A DNA stretch of 64,000 bases from AAA044-D11 sp009705075 (GTDB lineage Bacteria; Actinomycetota; Actinomycetes; Nanopelagicales; Nanopelagicaceae): NCBI GenBank assembly GCA_965268675.1, contig OZ254179.1:1382913-1446912 (forward strand), read 5' to 3'. Below are positions 43,825-52,643 of this stretch, in pieces. The translations under genes were made by a program, and so were the position numbers. The notes beneath the pieces were generated by a model, which made no database searches, was not told the origin of the DNA, and was given only the letters and a program-made list of their open reading frames with translations. The stretch's first letter is position 1. Each line of letters opens with the position of its first letter.

Positions 43825-44271
43825 TTAAATAGCGACAACAGAGATGTTGACGTTGGCAGATATTTGACCTTGAAGAGAGATCTTCGCGGTGTACTTGCCA
43901 AGCTTCTTAATGTGTCCTGCAACCTTTACGCGGTGACGATCGATATCAAGACCTGTTGCAGCCTTTATGCCTGCAGCGATGTCCTTATCTGTCACTGAAC
44001 CGAATAGAACTCCGGTAGCGCCGACCTTTGATTTGATAACAATCTCGGTCTTTTCGAGAGAGTCTTTAATCTCTTTTGCGTGATCAAGGTCGCGAATTTC
44101 GCGAGCGCTACGAGCACGACGGATTCCTTCAATCTGCTTCTCGCCACCAAGGCTCCAAGCGATTGCATTGCCGCGAGGCAATAGGAAGTTGCGAGCAAAA
44201 CCATCTTTAACGGTTACGACATCGCCAGCTTGTCCTAGACCTGATACTTCACGAGTAAGAATAAGTTTCAT
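43825..44271 (-). CDS. rplI: 50S ribosomal protein L9
   Basis: 148 residues. The N-terminal rRNA-binding domain begins MKLILTREVSGLGQAGDVV and contains the L9 signature VKDGFARNFLLPRGNA; a long helix leads to the C-terminal domain. Last gene of the rpsF-ssb-rpsR-rplI operon, 13 bases after rpsR, and followed by a clear terminator. Confidence 0.97.
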   Translation of the reverse strand: MKLILTREVSGLGQAGDVVTVKDGFARNFLLPRGNAIAWSLGGEKQIEGIRRARSAREIRDLDHAKEIKDSLEKTEIVIKSKVGATGVLFGSVTDKDIAAGIKAATGLDIDRHRVKVAGHIKKLGKYTAKISLQGQISANVNISVVAI

Positions 44272-44284
44272 TTTTCTATTCTCC

Positions 44285-44572
44285 TTATCGCGCTGTTGAG
44301 GTGTAAGGCAGAAGTGCCATTTCGCGGGAATTCTTTACCGCGGCGGCAATCTGACGTTGGTGTTGGGTGCATGCACCTGTAACTCGACGAGCGCGGATCT
44401 TGCCGCGATCTGAGATGTACTTGCGAAGAAGATTGATGTCCTTGTAATCGATATAAGTTGCCTTATCGCGACAGAAAGAGCATGGCTTCTTCTTAAACTT
44501 CTTCATTGCTGCTGCCGACATCTTGCTTACTTTTGGCTTCGGCTTCAGCGTCTTATTATTTCTTGCGCCCAC
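44285..44572 (-). CDS. rpsR: 30S ribosomal protein S18
   Basis: 95 residues with a basic N-terminal extension. The core has CSFCRDKATYIDYKDINLL, the Cys-containing S18 start, then YISDRGKIRARRVTGACTQHQRQ. Partner of S6 in the ribosome platform. The CxxC found at its start is the zinc-type C+ pattern. Third gene of its operon. Confidence 0.96.
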   Translation of the reverse strand: MGARNNKTLKPKPKVSKMSAAAMKKFKKKPCSFCRDKATYIDYKDINLLRKYISDRGKIRARRVTGACTQHQRQIAAAVKNSREMALLPYTSTAR

Positions 44573-44644
44573 TGTGGTGCTCCTTTTTAGGATGCCCCGT
44601 CAGTTCTGACGGGAATGGTTGGTTGGATAATTACTTAGATTTAT

Positions 44645-45151
44645 TTAGAAGGGAGGTTGATCATCGGAACCAGCTGATGACCAGCCACCTCCAACGGGAG
44701 CTGCAGACCAAGGGTCTTCAGCTGAAGCAGTTTCAGTAACAGGAGTTGAGAATGAACCGCTGCCACCAGATGCACCCGCGGCGCGAGTTGTCTTGGTGAC
44801 CTTTGCAGTTGCGTTTCGCAGTGATGGACCAACTTCGTCAACTTCAACTTCGTACACAGTGCGCTTTTCGCCCTCTTTGGTTTCGTATGAGCGTTGCTTC
44901 AAACGACCAGTAACAATTACGCGCATTCCGCGAGTAAGTGATTCTGCAACGTTCTCTGCTGCTTGACGCCAAATATTGCAAGCAAGAAAGAGGCTGTCGC
45001 CATCTTTCCATTCATTTGTGTTCTTATCGAGGTAACGCGGAGTTGAAGCAACCGTGAATTTTGCAACCGCAGCACCCGAAGGTGTGAAGCGCAATTCAGG
45101 GTCGTTTACAAGATTTCCAACCATTGTGATTGTTGTATCTCCTGCTGCCAT
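44645..45151 (-). CDS. ssb: Single-stranded DNA-binding protein
   Basis: 168 residues. The OB-fold opens with TTITMVGNLVNDPELRFTPS and includes WKDGDSLFLACNIWRQAAENV; a Gly/Ser/Ala-rich linker leads to the acidic tip DDQPPF, which recruits repair and replication partners. Placed between rpsF and rpsR, as usual for the essential SSB. Confidence 0.97.
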   Translation of the reverse strand: MAAGDTTITMVGNLVNDPELRFTPSGAAVAKFTVASTPRYLDKNTNEWKDGDSLFLACNIWRQAAENVAESLTRGMRVIVTGRLKQRSYETKEGEKRTVYEVEVDEVGPSLRNATAKVTKTTRAAGASGGSGSFSTPVTETASAEDPWSAAPVGGGWSSAGSDDQPPF

Positions 45152-45226
45152 TTTTTCTCTCTCTTATCTACTTTAGATGCTTATGGTTTTGTAATTTACT
45201 CTGGACTATTTCTTTGCGCCAGAGTT

Positions 45227-45511
45227 TTACTCTGGACGAACAACCTTTGTACGAAGCACTGCTTCGTTCAAATTTAATTGGCGATCAAGTTCTTTAATCG
45301 CATCCGGACCACAGTGCATATCAACGACAGCGTAAATTCCTTCTGGTTTTTTATTTATTTCGAAGGACATACGACGACGGCCCCAAATATCGAGCTTGTC
45401 GACAGTTCCGCCACTTTCCTTGATGATCTTGAGATATGTCTCAAGACTTGGTGCGACTGTGCGTTCTTCTAATTCAGGATCGAGAATGACCATGAGTTCA
45501 TATCTACGCAT
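45227..45511 (-). CDS. rpsF: 30S ribosomal protein S6
   Basis: 94 residues beginning MRRYELMVILDPELEERTV, with the S6 motifs WGRRRMSFEINKKPEGIY and later LNEAVLRTKVVR. First gene of the operon. The 5' leader contains a structured element that looks like the S6:S18-binding leader and would bury the GGAGG ribosome site. Confidence 0.97.
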   Translation of the reverse strand: MRRYELMVILDPELEERTVAPSLETYLKIIKESGGTVDKLDIWGRRRMSFEINKKPEGIYAVVDMHCGPDAIKELDRQLNLNEAVLRTKVVRPE

Positions 45512-45523
45512 AAGTTAACCCCA

Positions 45524-45568
45524 CCTCCTCTGGACTAAAGCGGCCACGGAATTTCCGCGGCAGGAGGG
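45524..45568 (-). promoter_or_regulatory. Candidate S6:S18-binding leader of rpsF
   Basis: On the minus strand CCTCCT pairs with AGGAGG (the rpsF ribosome site) and encloses a hairpin GCCGCGGA-AAT-TCCGTGGC followed by an unpaired CGCTTTAGTCCAG. Helix, inner hairpin and a CCG at the junction are the traits of the S6:S18 autoregulatory leader. Structure is seen; ligand binding is inferred. Confidence 0.55.
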
Positions 45569-45618
45569 TTATTGCTCCTTCTTCAAAAATCCGCGGGTGC
45601 GGCTTCAATGAAGGAAGG

Positions 45619-46818
45619 CTAAGCGTAACCCTGACCGACACCAGATAAAAATTCAAGGTTCTGTGGGCCAAATTTAGGTGTGGATTTACGCATGAGCCGG
45701 AGGGAAAACCAGGCTAGCGCCAAGATTCGAAGCAGGGTTGCGACCACGTAGGCCCCGACTGGGATTGCAAACTTTGCGCCAGAGATGCCTGCTAAATATT
45801 GCCAAATTGCGAAGTTATAAATCAATTCTGCAAATTGCCAGATCCAGAAATCAAAGCGATCTTTTTTGTCGACCATTGCTAATACTGCAAGTGGTGTTAA
45901 CCATAAAATATATTGAGGTGAATAAACTTTGCTTGCGACCACGAATATTGCAACTATAAAGAAGGCAACGCTTGCTAGCGATGGTGTTTCAGAAATTCCA
46001 AAGATAAAGAGTGTGAAAGCTAGCGCACCGAGTGCAAATAGAACTATTGAAAATAGATTTAGTTGCCCGACTTTAATTCCAAAGTAATCAAGGACATACC
46101 AAATTGATCCCCAATCAGCGGTTCTCTCTGAATTCAATTTAAAGAATCTAAACCAGCCGGTAGGAGTTGTAATAATGAATGGCAGATTAATCACTAACCA
46201 AGCAGTTGCCGTGACGAGAAGGTAGATAATCAAGTCTTTCACTTTTGATTTGCGAAATAGAATTAACGATATAGGTAATAGAAGCACTACTGGGAAAAAT
46301 TTTGTGGCGATTGAAATTCCGAGTGCGATAGCGCTAATGGAATATTTGCCTTTATCAAAGTAATAGATTGCAGCAAGCGCACTTATCACGGCCCACAAAT
46401 CCCAATTTATATATAGCGATGCAACTACAGCCGGGGCGACCGGCAACAAATACCAAAGCTCTGGTTTCATTCTTTTCAAAAGAACTACTGATGCAATAAA
46501 TAAAAGTGCTATTAAGATTGCATTAACATCGAAATAGTTCCGATATTTACCTTCGCCCTCTCCAACTAAAAAAGAGGTTCCCCACATAACAAGCCCGGTT
46601 ATTGGCGGATACTCGACGGCGTTGGTATCGCTGCTAAATGGCCATGAATGTGTAATTAAGCCGCGGTCGCCAAAGAGCGCCGGTAGATCTGAGTAGCAGG
46701 CGTGGATGAAATCGCCGGGAGGTGTCCAACCGTTTGTTCGACAGTTGTCGAATTTTGCAAAAGAAATTAAAGATGCAAGAAGTGCGAGAAATACTGCGCT
46801 CCTTGCAACCAGTTTCAC
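45619..46818 (-). CDS. GT87-like membrane glycosyltransferase
   Basis: 399 residues with about ten membrane helices. An outer-loop Asp/Glu-containing motif (SSDTNAVEYPPITGLVMW) and YSPQYILWLTPL are typical of GT-C polyprenyl-phosphate-sugar transferases of the GT87/DUF2029 group (mannosyltransferases such as PimE or related). Overlaps the PBP1 stop by four bases, so the two are coupled. Acceptor unknown; cell-envelope role likely. Confidence 0.83.
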   Translation of the reverse strand: MKLVARSAVFLALLASLISFAKFDNCRTNGWTPPGDFIHACYSDLPALFGDRGLITHSWPFSSDTNAVEYPPITGLVMWGTSFLVGEGEGKYRNYFDVNAILIALLFIASVVLLKRMKPELWYLLPVAPAVVASLYINWDLWAVISALAAIYYFDKGKYSISAIALGISIATKFFPVVLLLPISLILFRKSKVKDLIIYLLVTATAWLVINLPFIITTPTGWFRFFKLNSERTADWGSIWYVLDYFGIKVGQLNLFSIVLFALGALAFTLFIFGISETPSLASVAFFIVAIFVVASKVYSPQYILWLTPLAVLAMVDKKDRFDFWIWQFAELIYNFAIWQYLAGISGAKFAIPVGAYVVATLLRILALAWFSLRLMRKSTPKFGPQNLEFLSGVGQGYA

Positions 46819-48785
46819 GGCTTAACTGCGAGTTTCTTCTTTGCTGCGCCGGATTTATATTTTCCAGCAAGTGCGGGATCAAGAGTTGGCACTGCATCTA
46901 AATAAGAGACTAGCTCGGTACCGCCAATATTTGCAGGATCGGGGAATGCCGTAGCTGGCATGCCCTTCTGCGCTAATTTCGTATAGGTATTCCACACCTG
47001 TGCCGGGAAAGATCCACCAGTAAACGCATAATTTCCACCGATGCCATTTAAAGATTGTGTTGCATCATCTCTAAACATGGCGACGGTTGTCGCAAATTCA
47101 GGTGTGTACCCGTTAAACCAAGCGGACGCATTGTCTGTGGTTGTTCCTGTTTTACCAGCTGTAGGCCGACCAACCCCACTTGCGGCAGCAGCACCAGTTC
47201 CATATTTTGTAACTTGTTCGAGAGCGTAAGTTAGATCAGCCATGACATCTGGTTGAAATGCTTGTTGCGCTTGAATCTTTCCTTCATACAGTACGCCCTT
47301 ATTGGAACCTAAAACTTCCTTAATTATGAAAGGTGTTGCATAAATTCCATTAGCTGCAAAGGTTGCGTATGCAGATGCCATATCTATTACATGTGGCGAT
47401 GCAACACCTAGTGAGATTGATGGAGTTGGCATTAGTGCAACAGTGTTTGGAATTCCAGCCCGCCTGGCAACGTCAACAACATTTTCTAGGCCAGCTTTAA
47501 TTCCTAGTGGAACATAAATTGTGTTGATGGAGTGCGCGGTTGCATCAAGTAAATCTATTTCGCCTTCTTGCTCATTGCTGTAGTTAAATACTGGATATGG
47601 CTTTCCAACATCATCAAATACTTGCGGGGACTTCCCGCTCCAAATTGAGGTTAGTGGAATTCCTTGCTCAAGAGCTGCAATAAGTGCGAATGGTTTAAAT
47701 CCAGAGCCAGCTTGAGTAATCGCTTGCGTTGCCCCGTTTAATTGCGTAACCAAATAATCTTTTCCGCCATAAAGCGCTACAACTTCACCAGTTCCTGGTC
47801 TGATAGAAACTAGCGCCGCATGGAAATTAATAGGTGTTTTCTTTGGTCCGCGTGCATCCATGGCCCGAACCGCGGCTTCTTGATTCTTCTTTACTAAAGT
47901 TGTTTTAATTACATATCCACCGGTTTGTAACTGAGATTCGCTAAATCCAAGTTTTGCTAATTCGTGAACGACCCAAGAAATTACGTAACCCTTTGGTCCT
48001 GCAAGTGCACCTGAAGTTACTCGATCTCTAATTACTGGATAAGTTAATTTCTTAGCTTGCTCTTCAGTTAGCCACTTCTGGGAAACCATGCCGTCAATGA
48101 CATATTGCCAACGCGCTTTTAATCTATCGGAATTTTCTTTGCTGTAAGAAGGGTCGTAATAACCGGGTGAGCGAAGAATACTTGCAAGAATTGCAGCTTC
48201 GGAAACGTTTAATTTACTTACGCTTTTTCCAAAATAAACTTCTGAAGCGGTCTGAATTCCGTATGAGCCACGACCAAAATAAATTGTGTTTAAATAACTC
48301 TCTAAAATATCGTCTTTGGACATCTGATTCTGTAACTTCATAGAAATCACAAGTTCTTTAATTTTTCTAGTTATCGTGCGCTCTGGTGTTAGGAATGCAG
48401 TCTTCGCATATTGCTGGGTAATCGTTGAACCGCCTTGGCCATTTAACGAACCAGATTTCAAGTTATTAAAAAGCGCTCTTGCAATTCCAACCGGGCTAAC
48501 AGCGCTCTGGGTGTAGAAGTTGCGATCTTCTGCCGCCATAACGGTCTGTCTTACGTGAAGTGGGATGCTTGCAAGTTTAACCACGGTCCGATTTTCTGAA
48601 CCGAGACGCCCAATCTCTTGACCATCTGCATATTGAATAATTGTTGATTGGCTATTTACGAAGGCATTTGGGTCAGGAATGTTTACTGTGAAATATGCGT
48701 ACGCAAAGCCTAGGACTGCGACGATAAAACCAATCCCGCCGGCAAAGATGCCAAAGCGAAACAATTTTCCGCGCAGATTATTCAT
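46815..48785 (-). CDS. Bifunctional penicillin-binding protein 1 (class A)
   Basis: 656-residue peptidoglycan synthase. One N-terminal membrane helix (~12-33); GT51 domain with catalytic Glu86 in AAEDRNFYTQSAVSPVG and the GGSTITQQYAKTAFL motif; transpeptidase with SxxK in GSGFKPF, SxN in HSINTIY and KTG in GKTGTTTDNASAWF. C-terminal PASTA domains of some PonA proteins are missing. Its upstream neighbour is DUF5318, a standard actinobacterial pairing. Confidence 0.94.
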   Translation of the reverse strand: MNNLRGKLFRFGIFAGGIGFIVAVLGFAYAYFTVNIPDPNAFVNSQSTIIQYADGQEIGRLGSENRTVVKLASIPLHVRQTVMAAEDRNFYTQSAVSPVGIARALFNNLKSGSLNGQGGSTITQQYAKTAFLTPERTITRKIKELVISMKLQNQMSKDDILESYLNTIYFGRGSYGIQTASEVYFGKSVSKLNVSEAAILASILRSPGYYDPSYSKENSDRLKARWQYVIDGMVSQKWLTEEQAKKLTYPVIRDRVTSGALAGPKGYVISWVVHELAKLGFSESQLQTGGYVIKTTLVKKNQEAAVRAMDARGPKKTPINFHAALVSIRPGTGEVVALYGGKDYLVTQLNGATQAITQAGSGFKPFALIAALEQGIPLTSIWSGKSPQVFDDVGKPYPVFNYSNEQEGEIDLLDATAHSINTIYVPLGIKAGLENVVDVARRAGIPNTVALMPTPSISLGVASPHVIDMASAYATFAANGIYATPFIIKEVLGSNKGVLYEGKIQAQQAFQPDVMADLTYALEQVTKYGTGAAAASGVGRPTAGKTGTTTDNASAWFNGYTPEFATTVAMFRDDATQSLNGIGGNYAFTGGSFPAQVWNTYTKLAQKGMPATAFPDPANIGGTELVSYLDAVPTLDPALAGKYKSGAAKKKLAVKP

Positions 48786-48814
48786 AAGTTAAGGCTACCT
48801 TCTGCTTCCTTGAA

Positions 48815-49285
48815 TTAACGGCCTCTAAGGGATTTCTCATGAAGGTGCCAGCTTTTTAATTCTTTGGCCGGCTTCCAATCGTCATCCTCCAGCGTATGAA
48901 CCTTGCGCGGGGCTTTACGTGATTGCCCATCACCCAATAAGAATGAATAAATCAAATGATTCCATCCGCACTCTAAGCAAACTTCGACGGTATAAACGCG
49001 AAATTCGCCAAATTCGTTCTGCATCTCTTCTAATTCAACAAGTGACTTAATGCGGCCAGAGTATTGGCCTAGTTGATCACCAAAGGCATAACGTAACTCT
49101 CGAAGTTCAAACTTCTTACAGACCGGACAAGACCTTGTTGTGGATTCGCCATGGTGTTTTGCCGCCCGCTTTAAGTATGGGTCGGCATCGCAGGCATCCA
49201 TGGCAGATGCCGCGCCCCTAAAGAGTGCAAGCAAAGTTGCACGACGATCAAGTGAATAATCGATGTTATCTCGGCGCGACCACAT
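48815..49285 (-). CDS. DUF5318-family protein
   Basis: 156 residues, soluble. CPVCKKFELRELRYAFGDQLG and VEVCLECGWNHLIYSF place two CxxC pairs that could bind zinc, with WKPAKELKSWHLHEKSLRGR-like basic end. Found just upstream of PBP1 genes across actinobacteria. Its start codon is two bases from that of the divergent MFS gene. No function established. Confidence 0.87.
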   Translation of the reverse strand: MWSRRDNIDYSLDRRATLLALFRGAASAMDACDADPYLKRAAKHHGESTTRSCPVCKKFELRELRYAFGDQLGQYSGRIKSLVELEEMQNEFGEFRVYTVEVCLECGWNHLIYSFLLGDGQSRKAPRKVHTLEDDDWKPAKELKSWHLHEKSLRGR

Positions 49286-49286
49286 A

Positions 49287-50600
49287 ATGGTTAAGAATAA
49301 TCCTTCTTTCGCTAATACGCTTTACTGCATGATGCTAATTGACGGGTTCGGCTCTCTCCCTAAATTGCTTCGGGTCAGATGGATGGGGCAACTCACCGAT
49401 GGTGCATTTCAATCGGCTATGGCCTCTTTTATTCTCTTCTCACCAGAACGTCAGCCAGATGCTGTTAAAGCTGCGCTTGCATTTGCCGTAGTTCTTTTAC
49501 CTTATTCATTAGTGGGCCCTTATGCCGGCATCTTTCTTGATCGATTTAGTCGCAAGCGCGTTATCCAAATAGCAAATCTAATTCGTGCGACCGACTTGTT
49601 AATTGTCGCAATTTTAATATATCGAGGTTCTACCGGCTTGCTCTTAACGCTTTTTGTATTAATTGCGTTTGGTGTAAATAGATTGATACTTGCCGGACTT
49701 TCAGCAGGATTACCACTTCTTATAAGTAAGCGGGATTTAGTTTCTGCAAATGCTTTAGCTGTAACGGGCGGAACGATTTTTGTCGTAATCGGCGGCGGGC
49801 TTGGTATTGGACTTAAAAATATTCTCAACGCCGCGGGAACGGGCGATAACATCGACAGTTTGCTCATCTTGATAAGTGCGTCAGGCTATTTACTTGCGGC
49901 AATATTTGCATCCAGGTTTGGAAAAGCAGAAATCGGTCCACTTCCACACGAAGTCTCGCAAGAGATTAAAGGGTTCGGTGAAATGCTCCAAGGATTCCAA
50001 ATCTTAAAAGTTCACGGCGATGCTATCCGTGGAATTTTTGCAATTGGAATTCAGCGGGGGGGAATTACGGCGCTGACATTGATGGCACTTCTATTGGAAC
50101 GCAACACCTTTAATGCAACAAATGATCCAGACGCCGGTCTACGTGGTTTTGCTTACGCCCTTGCAATTGCTGGAATAGGAATTGGTTTGGGTGCAATCGC
50201 TGGACCAATTGGCGTTAAGAAATTTGGTCGTCATAAATGGATACGCATTTCCATGGCCGGCCCTATTGGTTTCTTAGTCTTATTCGGGCTATTCCCTAAT
50301 GAGTTTATGTTGATATTAACCGCGTTTTTTGTTGGCGGCTTTGGCCAGAGTTTAAAGATTACTAATGACGCTCTTATCCAATCAAAAATAGTTGATGAAT
50401 TTCGAGGTCGAACTTTTGCTTTCTATGATGTTGCAGTAAATGCTGCGATTGTTACTGGTGCAATTATCGCTGCCTTGGTACTTCCAGCTAATGGCGTTTC
50501 GCTCGTGCTGCCCTGGATGATTGCTGGAGTTTTTGCTATCTCTACTATTGCCCTGCTCCGCAACTCTAAATTTTCGGCTTATTCAAACTCCACCAATTAA
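49287..50600 (+). CDS. MFS transporter
   Basis: About 437 residues with around 11-12 membrane helices. LLRVRWMGQLTDGAFQSAMASF in the first part and the loop DRFSRKRVI after helix 2 (the MFS A-motif) indicate a major facilitator exporter. The start is uncertain: ATG at 49287 (chosen), ATG at 49263 inside the divergent gene, or ATG at 49328 just before MLIDGFGSLPK. The end overlaps cca by 35 bases in convergent orientation. Substrate unknown. Confidence 0.83.
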   Translation: MVKNNPSFANTLYCMMLIDGFGSLPKLLRVRWMGQLTDGAFQSAMASFILFSPERQPDAVKAALAFAVVLLPYSLVGPYAGIFLDRFSRKRVIQIANLIRATDLLIVAILIYRGSTGLLLTLFVLIAFGVNRLILAGLSAGLPLLISKRDLVSANALAVTGGTIFVVIGGGLGIGLKNILNAAGTGDNIDSLLILISASGYLLAAIFASRFGKAEIGPLPHEVSQEIKGFGEMLQGFQILKVHGDAIRGIFAIGIQRGGITALTLMALLLERNTFNATNDPDAGLRGFAYALAIAGIGIGLGAIAGPIGVKKFGRHKWIRISMAGPIGFLVLFGLFPNEFMLILTAFFVGGFGQSLKITNDALIQSKIVDEFRGRTFAFYDVAVNAAIVTGAIIAALVLPANGVSLVLPWMIAGVFAISTIALLRNSKFSAYSNSTN

Positions 50601-52029
50601 GAAGTTCGGCTTTCGCAACTTCTTCCCCAAGTGGACCGCGGTCCATGCGCAGATCCAATAAATATTGATAGGCACGACCAACAATTGGTGATGGTGAAAT
50701 TCCAAGAATTGCCATGATTTCTAGGCCATCTAAATCTGGGCGAATCTTCTCTAGCTCTTCTTGCGCCATTAGTTCAGCGATGCGTTCTTCAAGTGAGTCA
50801 TAGGTTTTGGCGAGACTTTCAGCCTTGCGCTGATTTCGAGTGGTGCAATCCGCTCTTGTTAAAACATGAAGGTGAATTAATTGATGCTCAGCATCTCTGA
50901 TATATCTGCGAACTGCTGAATCAGTCCATTCTCCTGTGCCATACCCATGAAAACGAAGGTGCAGAAAAACCAGCGATGAAACGTCATCGACAATTTCATT
51001 ACTGAAGCGCAACTTCTTTAGGCGTTCTTTGGCCATTCGCGCGCCAACAACTTCATGGTGATGAAATGAAACTCCACCACCTGGTATTAACTCCCTAGTT
51101 TTAGGTTTTCCAACGTCGTGAAGAAGAGCAGCGAGGCGGATAACTAAATTTGGCCCACCTAAGCGATCCTCTAACGAAATCGCCTGTTCTAATACCTTGA
51201 GGGTATGTTCATAGACATCTTTATGGTGGTGGTGCTCATCTATTTCTAATTTCAGTTTAGGAATTTCTGGGATCACGAAATCAGCAAGCCCAGTCTCAAC
51301 TAAAATTGCTAATCCAATTCTTGGATTCGGAGACATTATTATTTTAGTAAGTTCATCTCTAATTCGTTCGGCTGAAATAATTTCAATGCGCGATGCCATT
51401 GCGGTTATTGCCTCAATAATTTTTGGGTCAACTTCAAATCCAAGTTGAGCGGCGAACCTTGCCGCACGCATCATGCGAAGTGGATCGTCTGAGAATGAAT
51501 CCTCTGGCGAGCCAGGTGTTCTTAAAACTTTCTTTAGCAAATCTGTGACGCCGTCAAAATTATCTATAAATGTTGGTGGGGTAGAAGTTAATTCCAGGGC
51601 CATTGCATTAACTGTAAAATCTCGACGCAATAAATCGCCTTCGATAGCTTCACCGAATTTAACTTCAGGGTTTCGACTTTCGTGGTCATAAACTTCGCTG
51701 CGATAGGTTGTAATTTCAACAGTCACATCGCCGAATTGAGCCGCAATTGTTCCGAATTCTCGGCCGGTCTCCCAAATTGAATCTGCACTTTTTTTGATGA
51801 TTGATTTTGTATCATCGGGTTTTGCATTTGTTGTGAAATCTAAATCATTGCCTAGCCTTCCTAAGATGGCGTCGCGCACAGGTCCACCAACTAAAGCAAG
51901 AGTGAAGCCGGCTTTTGCAAATTTTTCTGCGAGATCAGAAGCAAGCGGTCGCACCGATAGGGCAGAAATAGCGAGGTTGGCAGCGATGGTTTTGGGATCG
52001 CCTCCCGCTAAATTCGGATTCGTTGTCAC
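50566..52029 (-). CDS. cca: CCA tRNA nucleotidyltransferase
   Basis: 487 residues. Class II nucleotidyltransferase head with LVGGPVRDAILGR and the metal pair DLDFTT, RRDFTVNAMAL and DPLRMMRAARFAAQLGF; then an HD domain with LLHDVGKPKTR and HHHEVVGARM. Adds or repairs the CCA tail of tRNAs. Heads the conserved oriC-side block with Nudix and murJ in divergent orientation. Confidence 0.95.
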   Translation of the reverse strand: MTTNPNLAGGDPKTIAANLAISALSVRPLASDLAEKFAKAGFTLALVGGPVRDAILGRLGNDLDFTTNAKPDDTKSIIKKSADSIWETGREFGTIAAQFGDVTVEITTYRSEVYDHESRNPEVKFGEAIEGDLLRRDFTVNAMALELTSTPPTFIDNFDGVTDLLKKVLRTPGSPEDSFSDDPLRMMRAARFAAQLGFEVDPKIIEAITAMASRIEIISAERIRDELTKIIMSPNPRIGLAILVETGLADFVIPEIPKLKLEIDEHHHHKDVYEHTLKVLEQAISLEDRLGGPNLVIRLAALLHDVGKPKTRELIPGGGVSFHHHEVVGARMAKERLKKLRFSNEIVDDVSSLVFLHLRFHGYGTGEWTDSAVRRYIRDAEHQLIHLHVLTRADCTTRNQRKAESLAKTYDSLEERIAELMAQEELEKIRPDLDGLEIMAILGISPSPIVGRAYQYLLDLRMDRGPLGEEVAKAELLNWWSLNKPKI

Positions 52030-52061
52030 AGTATCTAAGGCTAGAGCAGTAACCTTGCTCC

Positions 52062-52643
52062 ATGACCACGGCGCCTGGTGGCGGTGGCGAGGCTAAACGG
52101 AAAAAACGTCGGAGACGGCGTCCCAAGGGCCCGACCCCACCAAATTTAAATAATTCTGCAAGCCCCCAGAACAAGGGCGCTCCCAAAAAACCTGCTGTCA
52201 AACGCGTGTACGCAAAACGAGTTGATGAAGTGAGCGCAGGTGGTTTGGTAATTGATATGACAGGTACCAAAGGGCTGTTAATTGGTCGTCGCGATTTGAA
52301 AGATCAAAGCCGCGAACGTTTGCTGTGGTCACTCCCTAAAGGTCATATCGAAGAAGGAGAAACTCCTGAACAGGCCGCGGTGCGTGAGGTTCAAGAAGAG
52401 ACTGGCATTAAAAGTGAAATTGCTAGAGAGCTTGGAGTAATTGATTTCTGGTTTATGGCTGGCGGAAACCGAATTCATAAAACAGTCCACCATTACTTAT
52501 TTAAAGAAATAGGCGGGGAGTTGGCGCCACAAATCACAGAAGTTGATGATGTTGGTTGGTTCCCATTAACTGAAATTGTAGATCTCCTTGCTTACCCAGA
52601 TGAGAAAAAATTAATTGCAAAATCTGGAGAGTTAAAATTATGA
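52062..52643 (+). CDS. Nudix hydrolase
   Basis: 193 residues. The Nudix box GHIEEGETPEQAAVREVQEETGI, starting at about residue 103, matches G-x5-E-x7-REUXEEXGU exactly; only its first and last parts are quoted: GHIEEGE and REVQEETGI. An N-terminal ~45-residue Lys/Arg/Pro-rich tail (AKRKKRRRRRPKGPTPP) precedes it and may bind nucleic acid. Orthologue position matches mycobacterial MutT4-like Rv3908. Substrate unknown; overlaps the next gene by four bases. Confidence 0.9.
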   Translation: MTTAPGGGGEAKRKKRRRRRPKGPTPPNLNNSASPQNKGAPKKPAVKRVYAKRVDEVSAGGLVIDMTGTKGLLIGRRDLKDQSRERLLWSLPKGHIEEGETPEQAAVREVQEETGIKSEIARELGVIDFWFMAGGNRIHKTVHHYLFKEIGGELAPQITEVDDVGWFPLTEIVDLLAYPDEKKLIAKSGELKL

